Both the position numbers and the translations under genes were made by a program. The notes beneath the pieces are model-generated. The model did not search any database and was not told the DNA's origin. It was given only the letters and a program-made list of their open reading frames with translations. DNA of 64,000 nucleotides from positions 186,001 to 250,000 of the forward strand of contig JAKJXP020000058.1 of assembly GCA_022225965.2 (NCBI GenBank), written 5' to 3'. Numbering within the stretch: the first letter of the stretch is position 1; each line of letters begins with the position of its first letter. This document shows, piece after piece, positions 21,842 through 33,032 of this stretch. This stretch comes from Diatrype stigma (lineage: Eukaryota; Ascomycota; Sordariomycetes; Xylariales; Diatrypaceae).

Positions 21842-23551
21842 ATGACGACTTATGCCCCTTTAAAGGGGCTTCTGTCACGTGCTAGATCAAGCGCACGGGC
21901 CACCGCTGCCCACGCTAGAAAAAGACTACGTCACGCTAACCACACTCTGGCCAGGCGGCTTACTGGGAGTACCGAGGATCTCCCGGGTTACTCAGACTCG
22001 GATGATGACCCACTTATGGCAGTCCCCATTGCCGCCAATCCAGCGAGTCGCAACGATCAAGAAGATCCACCGGAATCTGGGAATGCGAATGCGATTGCAG
22101 GTGAAGCTGAAGCTTCGAGTTCTGGACGCGTCTCATCACGTGCACCCGACCCTGCATCCAACCCTCCACCCAACTCCAGACCTCGTCCACAGCCCCAGGT
22201 GTTCTTCATCCGAGGACGACCTGTTTATGCCCACCTCCGACGAGCTGGACAGGATCTTCCGTGGATAGGCCAGCCCAAGAAGAGGAACGATAACCAGAAG
22301 AGGCCCGAAGACAAGGTTCTCAGACGGGTTGCTTTCCTACCAACGCTCTCCGAGACAGAGCAGGTCGATTTTCACAATCCTGCTGCCTTGGATCATCCCC
22401 GCAAGCGGAGATTCCGCAGAGGGCCCAACGGGACCCGTCGTCCCGCCGGTGAATTCCAGTGCTTCGAGATCTATTGGACTGGATATTCCACCGCATCCTC
22501 GCGTGCCCCTCATCCCACGTACTTACACAACCAATTGGCAGCGGACCCGCTGCAGCAGAGATTGAGAAGGGACTCCTTCTCGCTGACAGACACTAGGCTG
22601 TTGGCTGTCCCTGATCTGGTTCTTCCCGGCCCCATCGTGCCTCGGAATCGCGTGTCCCAGTACCAGCCGGGCCAACCTTCGCGACAGAGTGCGCAAGGCC
22701 CAGCTCAGCAGCAGCAGCAGCAACAGCGCCCTGTTCCCCAGCAACAGTATCTTGGTCCTCAGCAGCGACGTCCTATCCTCGGTGCTCAACAAGAGCACCC
22801 TGGTCCCGGTGTTCCGCACCAACACCCTGGTGTGCATCGTCCTCAGCAACAGTTTCCTGGTGGCCAGCAACTTCACCCCCGCCCCAGTCTCCAGCAGCAC
22901 CGTCCCGGTTCTGGTAGTGAGCCACAGCGTCCTCACCTAAGTGCTCAACAGCCACACCGTTTCCCTGTTCCTCAGCAGCAGCATCTAGGCCCTGCTACCC
23001 AACAAGCGCCTTCTGGTCGCAGTTCGCCGCAACAGTATCCCCGTGGCCAACAAGGACGAAGTTTCCCGCAGCCGCAGCAGCGTACTAGTGTTCCGCAGCA
23101 GTACTTTAACGCCCCGCAACATAATCCCGGCGCTCAACAACAGCGTCCCGGCCCTAGTTTTCAACAGCACCATTCTGTTCCTAGTTATCGACTTCCAGGC
23201 CACAGCGCTCAGCGACAGCATTTTACTGCCCAGTCCCAGAATCCTAGTGTTCATCTGCAGCATACTGGTCCCGGTTCTCATCAGCGGCATTCTGTTCACA
23301 GTCTTCCGCAACAGCATCTCAATCTCGGCGTTCAGCGACCGGTTTCTGATCCCGGTGCCCAGCATCGTCCTGGTGCTCACCAGGTGAATACCGGCCCCAG
23401 TACGCAGCAACGGTTTAGTTACGGTACCCAGCCGCAGCATCACAGTCCTGGCGGTCAGCAACAACGCCCTGATAATCTCCCGGCCCAGCAGAGTGCCACT
23501 GCAGATAATACCAACGAGGCGAACCTAGGAGGGATACCCCCCTCATTGTAG
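21842..23551 (+). CDS. Gln/Pro-rich low-complexity protein of unknown function
   Basis: This is an open frame of 569 aa from the ATG at 21842 (AAGATGA context). The same frame is open to 21674, but no better start is evident. The N-terminal third is basic and serine-rich with a DSDDDPL acidic patch, a PQVFFIRGRPVYAHLRRAGQDLPW segment near residue 120 and an EFQCFEIYWTGYST segment near 210. From about residue 285 to the end it consists of imperfect short units rich in Gln, Pro, Gly, His and Arg (PGAQQQRPG, QQHLGP types), which makes it a prion-like disordered candidate. No known domain is recognised. It ends only 91 bases before the next gene on the same strand, so transcript boundaries need care. 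Confidence 0.65.
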   Translation: MTTYAPLKGLLSRARSSARATAAHARKRLRHANHTLARRLTGSTEDLPGYSDSDDDPLMAVPIAANPASRNDQEDPPESGNANAIAGEAEASSSGRVSSRAPDPASNPPPNSRPRPQPQVFFIRGRPVYAHLRRAGQDLPWIGQPKKRNDNQKRPEDKVLRRVAFLPTLSETEQVDFHNPAALDHPRKRRFRRGPNGTRRPAGEFQCFEIYWTGYSTASSRAPHPTYLHNQLAADPLQQRLRRDSFSLTDTRLLAVPDLVLPGPIVPRNRVSQYQPGQPSRQSAQGPAQQQQQQQRPVPQQQYLGPQQRRPILGAQQEHPGPGVPHQHPGVHRPQQQFPGGQQLHPRPSLQQHRPGSGSEPQRPHLSAQQPHRFPVPQQQHLGPATQQAPSGRSSPQQYPRGQQGRSFPQPQQRTSVPQQYFNAPQHNPGAQQQRPGPSFQQHHSVPSYRLPGHSAQRQHFTAQSQNPSVHLQHTGPGSHQRHSVHSLPQQHLNLGVQRPVSDPGAQHRPGAHQVNTGPSTQQRFSYGTQPQHHSPGGQQQRPDNLPAQQSATADNTNEANLGGIPPSL

Positions 23552-23642
23552 CCCACCTAGTCATATCATATCTGGGCCCTATAAATTTGACTAGCGTAAC
23601 GACGACGGCTATTACTCAGCCGACCATTGCTTGGGTGACAAG

Positions 23643-25171
23643 ATGGCTCCGGACGTCGGGCCCCATCCGGGCGTCATCAAAGTCAGTCGTCAGTACTACT
23701 TTGAGCACCTTATTCATCGAAAGATGAGCAAACCTGGCGTGGACCCTGCCAGAGAGGAAGACTATCGCCTCAAAGGTGCCCAGCTCATATATGAGCTCAA
23801 ACAAGAGTTGCTTTTGTATGTTCTGCTTCGTGTCTATGTCTTACCCAAATACTGACGTATGGTATTTGTAGGCCTGCTAAGACGTATAGCGCTGCGTGCG
23901 TCTTTTATCATCGGTTCCGGCTAAAGCACATAAGCGGGCAACACAATTGGCGAGATGCCGCTATTGCTTGTCTGTTCCTCGCCTGCAAGACCGAGGACAC
24001 GCTGAAGAAAGCGAGGGAGATCATATGCGCTAATTACAATATGAAGAACGCGGATAAGAAGATTCCGGATGATAAGGTGAGTTTCTTTCGAGATTCCTTT
24101 CTTGACGCCATGGTCTAACGAGCTCCGTAGCAATTTGATGCACCGCATAAGGTTGTCATTGGCTTGGAGCGTCTCGTCATCGAAGCTACCCATTTCGATT
24201 TTCGTGCTCGCAATCCTCACGATGTTCTGGTCAAGGTTGTTAAGAGAATACTCCCAGACAAGCAAGATGGGCATGCATTCTTTCCCGCTGCTTTCCAGGT
24301 CTCGCTGGATATGCATAAAACCTACGCGCCCATCAAGCAGACCTCGCATACCATGGCACTAGCCGTGTGCGAACTAACAGCTCTGCTGACGGGCCTCCAT
24401 GTTGAGAAGTTCCAAAACCTAGACCCCACCGCGAATTACACAGACCGAGTATCCGTCACAGAAACCATGCTCGATATCCTAGATCTTTACGAGAACCACC
24501 AACACCTGAGCGACTTCGCCAAGCAGTTCCCACTGGAGGCTTTCATCAACATCAAGATTCTCGTTAACAAAGAGCTGGACGAGAAGAACATGCCTCGCTA
24601 CAAGTTCCAGTGCGCGGAGTGCCAGAAGGACCCGGAGCCGGCCTCGGACTCGGACGAGCCCGACTTCCTCCCTCCCGCCACCAAGGGCTCGGGCGGCGAA
24701 GTCACGACCCGCTACGTGTTCGACACCGAAGAAGCCGGCATGGAGCTCGACACCGTCCGCAAGTACTTCGAAGACGACTTCGACGTCTTCGAGGTCGAGG
24801 GAGAGGAGGAGATACCCCCCGACTCGCCTCCCCCGCCCGGTCCCCCCCGAGACCAACAGCACCCCCGCGGCCCCCGCGGTCCTCGCGGTCCAGGCGGCGG
24901 CGGTGGTGGTGCCAGGGGTCGTCGAGGCCCGGGCGGTCCTCCGCGCGGTGGTTCCTCGAACGAGCCTTTTCCGCCAAGAGGTCCGCGTGGTCCTGGCGGC
25001 GGCGGCGGTGGTGGTAACGGCCCTCCTCGTGGTCCCGGTGGTGGTGGCGGTGGCCCTGGTCCTCGCGGACCGGGCGGCGACGAACGTGCCGGCGGTGGCC
25101 GCGACCGCGGTGGTCACAATGGCAACTGGCGGCCCCGCAATCGCCAAGGCAATCGCCGCCGTCGAGATTAG
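23643..25171 (+). CDS. CTK2: CTD kinase I cyclin subunit (Ctk2-like) with RGG-like tail
   Basis: Predicted exons are 23643-23815, 23872-24076 and 24131-25171, giving 472 aa. Introns are GT-AG, 56 and 54 nt. The cyclin box starts with GPHPGVIKVSRQYYFEH and continues through LPAKTYSAACVFYHRFRL and DAAIACLFLACKTEDTLKKAREI to VIGLERLVIEATHFDF, the arrangement of fungal Ctk2 beta subunits. These pair with the Ctk1 kinase (plus Ctk3) to phosphorylate the RNA polymerase II C-terminal domain. A second cyclin-like fold extends to about residue 300. The last 110 residues are an acidic DSPPPPGPP stretch followed by PRG/GGG/RGG-rich low-complexity sequence ending in RRRRD. That tail is not typical of Ctk2 and suggests RNA binding or condensate behaviour. 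Other transcriptional cyclins (K/T type) are a less likely assignment. Confidence 0.8.
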
Positions 25172-26001
25172 GGCTATACATACCTTCACTATATGGCCGC
25201 TGGTAATGCATTTCCGGTTTTTGTATGATACTATGGCATTTGGTTTCGTTGGTTGGTCGTTTTTTTGTTTGCCGGCTTGTTGCATTGCATCTGTTGGTCT
25301 GTGGCCCCCATACCTATTAAGAGGACTTGGTACGTACATACGATATGCTGTTAGTAGTAATGATACCCCGTGCGCGTGCGTGGTCGCGCATGAGGATGAT
25401 GATGATGCGAAAACAACAGAGGCTCGGCGTTTAGGGACAAGGCAAGGGGGAATGTTAAAAGGGGACGGTATATACCCATAGACTTCACTGTCATCGTCGC
25501 TGCTCCGTTTGGCAGGTTAATAATGGAATTTCCCGGCTGTTGTTATTTTCTACATTACGTAGAGTTGGCTTCTAGGTGATTTTAGATACGATAAGTACAC
25601 AGACACATATATATGCCTTACTGCTGTTGGGTGCCTCCGAACTGCGCTGGGAGGCGATGGTGATGCTGTGCTGTCGCGCATGTCCTTTCCTCGCCTGGGA
25701 TTCGGCGGTTTTGTCCGCTTCGTCTGGAAGGGTTCATCTCAACCGGCTAGCTTGAAAAGTACCTTCATATAAGGTTGTCGTTTCCTCGTACAGACGTCTC
25801 TCAGAAAATGGGTTCCAAGCCATGGGACCTGACCCTACTTGTATCACGCATATTCCGCTCGAGTCAGTGACACAGTACATGAAGTGCGAGAATTGCAGAG
25901 TTTACACGGTGTAGCATATCGAATGACACGAGCTGCGGATCTTGACTTTCGCCGGGCACGATTTCAACGTTAAATAAGTTGAAATCATTTCCAACCAACG
26001 A
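25172..26001. other. Intergenic region
   Basis: This holds the 3' flank of the cyclin gene and the promoter of the bZIP gene. No gene or repeat of note was seen. Confidence 0.55.
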
Positions 26002-26809
26002 ATGCGAACGCCACCAGAAGAGACGATGCCTCGCAAGGTAAGCCGTATCGCATGAAACTATATGATGTAGGTACCCACGGTAATTGACTGTCTTGACTAC
26101 CTATTAGATCCGACTCCCCGGAGACCCGGCGCGCAACCGGCAGAGCCAGCAGCGCAGCCGCGCCCGCCGGAAGGAGTACGTCGAGGAGCTGGAGGCGCGG
26201 GTGCGCGACTACGAGCGCCGCGACGCCGAGGCTACCAGGGACATGCAGCGCGCGGCCCGGGCTGCGTGCTGGGAGAATGGTCGCCTCCTGGCCTTGCTGG
26301 CTCTGCACGGTGTTTCTCGTGCCGCTGTTGATGCCTTTCTCGCGCAGGAGGCGGCGGGTCCTGTTGGGAATGGCAATGCGAATGGGCATTCTCCTTCTGC
26401 GAATGCTGGGCTTGTTATCGCGCCTGTCGAAAGGTTTGGCGTGCCGCACACTACGGACATGTCTAGTAGCACTCAATCCAGGGCGGATCAATCGCTACGC
26501 TCTAGGTCTGGCTTGCTAGCAGCGCCCGGGGCCGAGCACGCGGACGGTAATCTGCTCTCGACCTCGCGTTGCGAAAGAGACGTGAGGAAAGCCTGTCCTC
26601 CCAGTGATGCAGAGATTGCGTTTCCAGAAGACGAGACGGAAATCCCGCCTACGCATGCAACCCCATGCGATGCTGCCGCTAGCATCATTGCTGAACTCCA
26701 AGGACACGGAGACACGGCCGAGGCGAGGGGGCTTCTGGGCTGCAAGGATTCCAGCAACTGTCACGTCAAGAACACGCGACTGTTCCAATTGATGGTCGAA
26801 ACTACATGA
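26002..26809 (+). CDS. bZIP transcription factor next to an arsenite pump
   Basis: Predicted exons are 26002-26037 and 26108-26809, giving 245 aa. The 70-nt GT-AG intron sits directly before the basic region. The basic region has the bZIP signature N-x7-R (Asn22 to Arg30, RNRQSQQRSRARRKEYVEEL), followed by a short leucine-zipper-like helix (VEELEARVRDYERRDAEAT). The remainder is low-complexity, with cysteines near CERDVRKAC and SNCHVKN. The gene converges on an ACR3 arsenite efflux gene, the two ending 97 bases apart. In yeast the bZIP protein Yap8/Arr1 controls ARR3, so an arsenic-regulatory role is a reasonable inference, though this basic region differs from Yap-type sequences. The start may alternatively be the in-frame ATG at 26026. 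Confidence 0.75.
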
Positions 26810-26906
26810 GGAGGGACATTGGCGTGTCTCTATCTACTTAGGTACTTCAAACTCTGGCGGGCGCAGTATCGTATCAAAACCAAACCAGGTCCCGTCAACC
26901 AATCAA

Positions 26907-28530
26907 TCAGTCCTTCCAATCCCACCTCCTCCCGAGCCACCTGACGACGTACACCAGCCCGAGCAGCACCGGGACCTCGATTAGGGGCCCCACCGTCGCG
27001 GCCAGGGCCTGGTCACTGTGCGGGCCGAACGTCGCGACGGCGACGGCGATGGCGAGCTCGAAGTTGTTGCTGGCGGCCGTGAAGCTCTGGGTGGCGCCGA
27101 GCCGGTACCCGAAGCCGCACCAGCGGTACGCGGCCCACAGCGTGGCGAAGAAGACGACGACGAAGTAGACGGCCAGCGGCACGGCGACCCGCACAACCGC
27201 CACGATCTGGTGCACGACCTGGCGGCCCTGGTACGCGAACAGCACCAGGATCGTGTACAGCAGGCCGACCAGCGACCACGGCGCCGCGAGCCGCAGGAAC
27301 ACGCCGTCGAACCAGGCGGGGCCGGCCGTAGCGCGCAGGGTGGCGCGCGAGACCACCGCCGCGGCGAGCGGGAGGCCGAGGAAGACGCCCACGCTGCGCG
27401 CGACGATGGCGTAGGAGATGTCTAGGGGGCCCGTCTCGCCGCTGATGATCCGGATGAAGAGCACGGCTAGGGGTGCGAACAGCACCATCTGCAGGATCGA
27501 GTTGACCGCCACGAGGATCGCGCAGTACTCGCTGTCGCCGCCTGCGAGTCCGGTCCATATCAGTACCTGGTTGGGGAGGGGGTATTTGGTCAGTCGGGCC
27601 GGTCAGTGAATGAGTGCTCTCTCTCTGGGGTTACATCGAGGTGAATAGTGGTGGGAAGGCAGGAAGACAGACGCTGGGAGAGGGGGGAGAGCAAGACAAA
27701 ACAAAATACATACCATCGCGATGCACCGGCCGAGCCCGACGAGGATCACGCCCGTCCGAAGTTCCGGCTCGTCTGGGAGACATATCCAGGCGAGTGCGAG
27801 CTTTGCGTGCGATTATCGTCAGCTTTCGCTCGCTTGTACATTCATCTATCTATCCCTCTTTCTTTCTGATATCCTATTTGGGCAAACTAGCAGTTTGACT
27901 AGTAGTTCGAACCTGAACCTGAACCTGATGCAGACGACAACAACGTACCATGAGAAACGGCGCCACGATCCAGTTCACGAAGAGGCTGAAGGCCATCTGC
28001 TTCCAGATGCCCCTGTGCGAGAACACCTCGTGCAGGGTCTCGTACCGCACCTTGCAGAGGATGGGGTACATCATCACGAGCAGTCCGACGGCTAGATAGA
28101 TAGGTGCGCGTGAGCGTCCAATCGATTAGCTACTTTGACTGATACTTAACCGAGCCAGGATTCTCCTCCGTGAAAGTTTGGCTTGAGCACGTGCGACTTG
28201 GACTTTTTGGATTGGGCACTTACCGATCGGTACCGAGACGCCCACAAACTCGCCCTTCTCCAGCGCCACCGCCGTCCCCGGCACGAAGTTACCCAGGAGC
28301 ACGCCGGCGACCATCGCCAGCAGGATCCAGATGGCCAGGTACCGGTCCAGCCAGCCGAGCGCCTTGAAGGCCGACTCCTTCTCCTCCGTCGGTGGCGCAG
28401 CGTCATGGCGAGCTGCTGCTGTTCTTCGCTGGCTTTCGACATCGTCAAGCTTCTGCTGGTGGTGGTCGATATCGTCTTCTACCGCCAGTACTCCTACCCC
28501 GGATCTCTCCGCGCTATCGTTCTTCTCCAT
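26907..28530 (-). CDS. ACR3: Arsenite efflux transporter Acr3
   Basis: Predicted exons on the minus strand are 28530-28224, 28091-27949, 27800-27714 and 27566-26907, giving 398 aa, a normal Acr3 length. Three GT-AG introns keep frame. The protein follows the Acr3 pattern: LGWLDRYLAIWILLAMVAGVLLG (TM1), IAVGLLVMMYPILCKVRYE containing the conserved cysteine needed for arsenite transport, FVNWIVAPFLM, WICLPDEPELRTGVILVGLGRCIAMVLIW, then TM segments ending in the SFTAASNNFELAIAVAVATFG motif. It should export As(III) across the plasma membrane by proton exchange. The N-terminal 50 residues are a hydrophilic extension. GC-rich codon use contrasts with listerin. It converges on the bZIP gene. Confidence 0.92.
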
Positions 28531-29486
28531 TGTGCTGTTATGTTGCTCGGCAACTATCACTATGGGATATTGACGTCCGTGAGTTGGCTGGGAACTAAGA
28601 GTCAGCTACCAACAGTATTAGGAGGGAATCCCTAGATGAATACAGAAAGATCACGGTTCCGAATGATAATATCTGGTAAAATCAGTCACTCCGTATGTCC
28701 GTGTTTCTACAATATATAAGTATACTTAAGTAAGTATATGATGGGAACAATCGATAATCACATCCACCATTCATCCCTAATCGGGGGGTGCTGCCACAAT
28801 CCTTCGACCAATCATATACGGGGCGTGACACACTCCCGACTTGCCAACGCGGGTATATGTGGGCCTAAAAGACCCTTAACCGCCACGATCAACCGCTAGA
28901 CTACAAGGAGTCTAAGTGCCCAGATCCCCGGCTTGGCGGAGTCTTTCAACGTCTGGTCTTGGCATGGGAATGATGGGATTGCTTCACCATGCATACATGA
29001 TCGTATCTTTTGGGAGAATTTTCTAGGTTCCATATGTGTTGGAACCCAGAAATATCTGAAATCGGTGAGTCAGTGCTGGGGCTTCTTTTTGGTTTTCTAG
29101 CCTGTTTACATCAAGCAAACCGGAGTGGGGAGGTATACTTACTTGGTTTGTACAGTCATCTGACTTTACATCTTTGATATAACACAATACGTCTGAGAAA
29201 CATGATGTTTTGCGATATAATATGGTAGAGCAGTAATATTAGGCTACTACAAATGTATATAACCCGGTCTTGTCCTTATACCACTTCGCATAGTTGGTTT
29301 TACTAGGATCTATCTGAAGGCAGATAACTATGGTATCGTTGGTTTATCAAGGCGTTTTGCTTAGAACCGAATAACCATTCCATTTAATAATATAGGAGGA
29401 TAATTCATAGGACAGCATATATACTCCTATTCCAGTACATACCGCTTGATCTTCATGTACCTTCTAGGTATATTATCTTTATATTT
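28531..29486. other. Promoter of ACR3 and spacer
   Basis: The left part is the presumed ACR3 promoter. At about 28850-28930 the minus strand has a tRNA A-box-like stretch (TAGTCTAGCGGTTGATCGTGG) but no proper T-loop. The right part is A/T-rich without a clear gene. Confidence 0.45.
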
Positions 29487-29975
29487 ATGTACCAAGAAGA
29501 TCGGCTCAAAAAATCCTGTAGTCTAATAATTCGCCTTCCGGGACTCGGCACCGTCGACGATGTTGACGAGTTCATTACTGGTTTTGACATCAAGCCATAT
29601 TTCCGAATATTCAACTCAAAATATCTCGCGATGTCCTTGAAACCCACCAGAACTTACCCTTTCGTTATTACTACCCACTGGTGACCAGCGGCTGGTCAAT
29701 CTATACACGTTGGTTGGAGTAAGGAAAAGCACTGGGTGTGGGTAGCGGCCCAGGTCTACAGCTACGCTATGTCTCGTGGCGGCTACAGTTGTACAGTACC
29801 CAGAACGAAGGATTTGAACGTTGTCTTCTGGAAGGTCTATGAGGTTATATATTTTCTGGATGCGTGCCTCAGGATGTGCCAGGTCAAAGATTCGATGTAT
29901 GTGGGGGCTTTCAAATTACTTGCTTATTACCTTAGGCAAGACCGTATGTACATACTATACGACATTGCAAAATAA
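29487..29975 (+). pseudogene. Pseudogene copy of the orphan gene at 30192
   Basis: The frame opens with ATG at 29487, is interrupted by TGA at 29682-29684 and continues in the same frame to 29975. The downstream half reads GWSKEKHWVWVAAQVYSYAM ... LNVVFWKVYEVIYFL ... VKDSMY. It aligns without gaps to GWSTEKHWVRFATQMLSYAR ... LQIIFWHLYEVMVFL ... VENNVY of the intact gene. The upstream half shares the KPY-x-x-F region (DIKPYFRIF against GVKPYLEEF). The ancestral stop after the aligned Tyr appears lost, giving a 24-residue C-terminal extension. It is a diverged tandem duplicate broken by one in-frame stop. Confidence 0.7.
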
Positions 29976-30191
29976 TTAAGTGAATAATCTTTCCTATTAG
30001 TCAATACACTACCACGTACATCATACCAAGTCCCTCTCAATCAACGTTTCCCAAACAACACACAAACCTAAGAAACAATCCAACTTAGGGAAGCTCTTCA
30101 ATGCTGTGATAACCGGAATAACCGCATCGAGGTAAGATTGAGCACATTATAATCCATTATCCAGACTCCCGCTAATGAACCCATAGAGAAA

Positions 30192-30626
30192 ATGGAGGCA
30201 ATCTACACATTGGAAGTAAAGAGGGACATCCTCAGACAAACGCTCGGAATTTCAACGATTGAGATTCTCCAAGACTGGCTCAAGGGCCCCGGCGTCAAGC
30301 CGTACCTTGAAGAGTTCATTGCAGACCACCTAGCCAACACTCGCACCAATCAAACAGCCGATTTCAAACTCGTTTCCGACTTGCTCGGAGCGAACGAAAT
30401 CATCCCCTCTCCTTCCTTCGATCCATCGACAACACCGGCCAAAGCCGGCTGGAGCACGGAGAAGCACTGGGTACGCTTTGCGACCCAGATGCTCTCCTAC
30501 GCTCGCAGCAACGACTGCGCATGGACCGCGGCGAACACCGAAGACCTCCAAATCATATTCTGGCACCTCTACGAGGTGATGGTGTTTCTAAAGGAAGAGT
30601 GGGAAGTCGAAAACAATGTCTACTAG
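30192..30626 (+). CDS. Orphan small soluble protein
   Basis: This is a 144-aa open frame from the ATG at 30192 (AAAATGGAG context). No signal peptide, transmembrane segment or recognised domain is seen. The sequence looks helical and mixed-charge (VKRDILRQTLGISTIEILQDWL, GWSTEKHWVRFATQMLSYARS, IIFWHLYEVMVFLKEEWEVE). A likely 5' UTR intron precedes it (donor GTAAGA at about 30133, acceptor CATAG at about 30186). The presence of a diverged copy 200 bases upstream that retains the same Trp/Tyr/Phe pattern supports it being a real protein-coding family. Function is unknown. Confidence 0.6.
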   Translation: MEAIYTLEVKRDILRQTLGISTIEILQDWLKGPGVKPYLEEFIADHLANTRTNQTADFKLVSDLLGANEIIPSPSFDPSTTPAKAGWSTEKHWVRFATQMLSYARSNDCAWTAANTEDLQIIFWHLYEVMVFLKEEWEVENNVY

Positions 30627-31754
30627 GATATATCAGGGAGTTAGGGAAAGGGAACCACAATATGGATCTGGAAGCCGTGAATATCGATGGCAATTCAAAT
30701 GGGGGGAATACCTTACACCAAGAACAACTAGACATTCCAAAGTCAACAAACCCATCATGTCGTATCTGTGGGGGGCCTCACGTGGATCGCCTACCTAGTA
30801 GGTCCTCCCAGCTTCCATTAGTGCTATAGCTACTTAGAACAATACAACCTCTATTCTGCGCATCCAGGGTTCCCCGTTGTGATCCAACATATCCTATGTT
30901 ATAGGTCACTGTTAACCTATGGTGCCTACTAACCATAGCAAATGGTGCTCGTAGATACAGTAAGGGTAGCTTTGCTTGTTGCTATTTACGTACAATATCC
31001 AACCAATCAACATTCCCAAGATACCAATCATCAACACCTAGGAATCAAACAAACCCCAAGCTGCTCAGCACCTGGCAAGCGAAGAAGTCAATAATCTGTG
31101 CCTTACCAAGGCCAAAGTGTGATGACTAACCATGTCCAATACTGTTTAGCTTCTGGATGCTCACCTTGGAGAATTGGTGGTCACTTTGATGCTTTTTAGT
31201 CCTGTACAGAGAGCCCTAGGGGCTTGTTATAAACTCTACTCTCGAACGTCAAAGAGCTGGGCTTTACTTCACTGGCTTATTCGGAGTATCTGCTCTACAG
31301 GGCCAATGACAAGTTACGTAGTAATCGCGCCTAGAAAGTAGGCAGATGTCTACTTATTTACCATGACTTAATTCACGCGAGCAAAGCATTACTAGCGCCG
31401 CGTCATTTCTCTATGCGAAGGTCCTGAATTGAGCTTGAGGTCGGATAGCGAGATTCATTGTTGTATAAGGAGAGAAACAGAGGCCGGCTAGAGGATACCA
31501 ACGTCTGCTTATATACGCTCAGTGGAAGGAATTCACTCGTCACGATACGCTCCGTACTGTGCCAACTAATCCCGGAGCAACTGTACTCCTAACTTTGGTG
31601 GCCCCACCGAGACTCGTCCCGCCTCTTCTACCGTTGACTCCTTCACCAGCTATAACGATAGGCGCATAGGCGCCCCAAAGACGTCACAAACTGCATCATT
31701 ATAACCTCACTAAGTGAGTGGGCGCTATAGACTTTCCATCCCGTTTCGGACTTC
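30627..31754. other. Intergenic region
   Basis: No gene is recognised. The composition is ordinary until the LTR element starts at 31760. Short ORFs near 30521-30829 overlap the end of the orphan gene and look accidental. Confidence 0.5.
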
Positions 31755-31759
31755 GAAAT

Positions 31760-31880
31760 TAATGGACGGGCATTGCAATACGGAAAAAGGAAGCTGTATT
31801 AATAAAGGTTATTAAAGCTAAAGGAAATCAGCTTCTGCTGCTTTAGGCTAAATACTTTACGCTAAGGTGCTAATGCAATA
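31760..31880 (-). repeat. LTR (3' LTR in element orientation)
   Basis: 121 bp, aligned to 33045-33165 without gaps. By my count there are 15 differences, and every one is a transition (C/T or A/G), as expected from RIP-type decay. Confidence 0.85.
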
Positions 31881-33032
31881 TACCCCCGTAGGCTAGAGCA
31901 GGAAATGCAAAATAAAGCTATATATAGAATTATCCCTTTTTAAAGGCCAGTTTTCATATTTAGTATGCCCTTTAAGGGATAAAAAATAGGGGTATTTCTG
32001 ATAATAAGGGGTGAAGCCCTTCCAGGTCGGAATTCCGGATATAAAACAAAGCATTTATTTTTTTTTCCGGGATGATATAAATTATAGCCCGTATAAAGGG
32101 ACCAGTTAATAGGGTGATTTTTGTAATAAACCTCGTATTCGATACGAGAAACGGCGGTAGCGGCAAGGGAATCCAAAGGATTTAATTCTTTTAATCGAGC
32201 CCGAATAACGATACAGGCTTTAACCATTTCCCAGGTTAATTTATTCTCATCGTAAGTATTTTGGAAGTAATCGGATAATTAAGAATAGCGATCCCTTATT
32301 GCGTTCCATATAAGAAATATCTTTATTTTCGGCGGCAGGGCTACATTAAGCTGTGCCAACCGGCTTGCGACGGTATGAAAACGGACGTTGAAATTTTGAA
32401 GTGTAGTACCGGGTAGGCTGCCATGGCGAAGGTGGCTTGATAAAAGAAGGTGAAAGAATGGAAGTGCAATTGCAATTGCAAAGGAATTGCAAAGTAAAGT
32501 GAAGGAATTAAAGGAATTAAAAGGTGAATAGGTAAAAGGAATTTAAACAATTGCGGCTTGTGTATATACTAAGGCGCTAACGGTAAAAATTTTCCTATAA
32601 TTCGAATATTGCAAAAAAAGAAGGAAGACAGTTCGAATCCGGCTAAAAGGGGTAGTTCGAATACGGCTGGAGGGCAATTCGAAATCCGAATGCTTTAACG
32701 AGGGAGCTCTTTTCGAAGGCTTGTTTGAACGGTTTAAACCTAACCGGCTTTATACGACGAATTTCGAACCCGAATTCGAAGAATGAAGGAAGTTTGGTGA
32801 TAATTGCTAAAGGGGACTTATATGGCATCCCCGTTGCTTTGCAGAAAAAAGTAACGGCTGTTGATGTAATAAATTTAATAAATTTGATAAATTATTAAAT
32901 TGCAGCAGCCCGGGCAATAATTGCTTAATAGCAGCGCCTGTCCGGCCGCTCGGGCTTCGAAACGGAAAAATCCGACGATGGCATCAAAAGATGAAGAAAA
33001 GAGGTTGCGGGCGAAGCCTTTAGAAGCTCAGA

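Noticed and set aside
24903..25481. 192-codon ORF overlapping the end of the Ctk2-like gene
   Set aside because: It is an alternative-frame shadow of the Gly-rich coding tract plus 3' flank.
28850..28930. Possible minus-strand tRNA or tRNA-derived SINE (A-box-like TAGTCTAGCGGTTGATCGTGG)
   Set aside because: There is no T-loop (GGTTCGAANCC) at the proper distance and the arms do not pair well. At most it is a degenerate relic.
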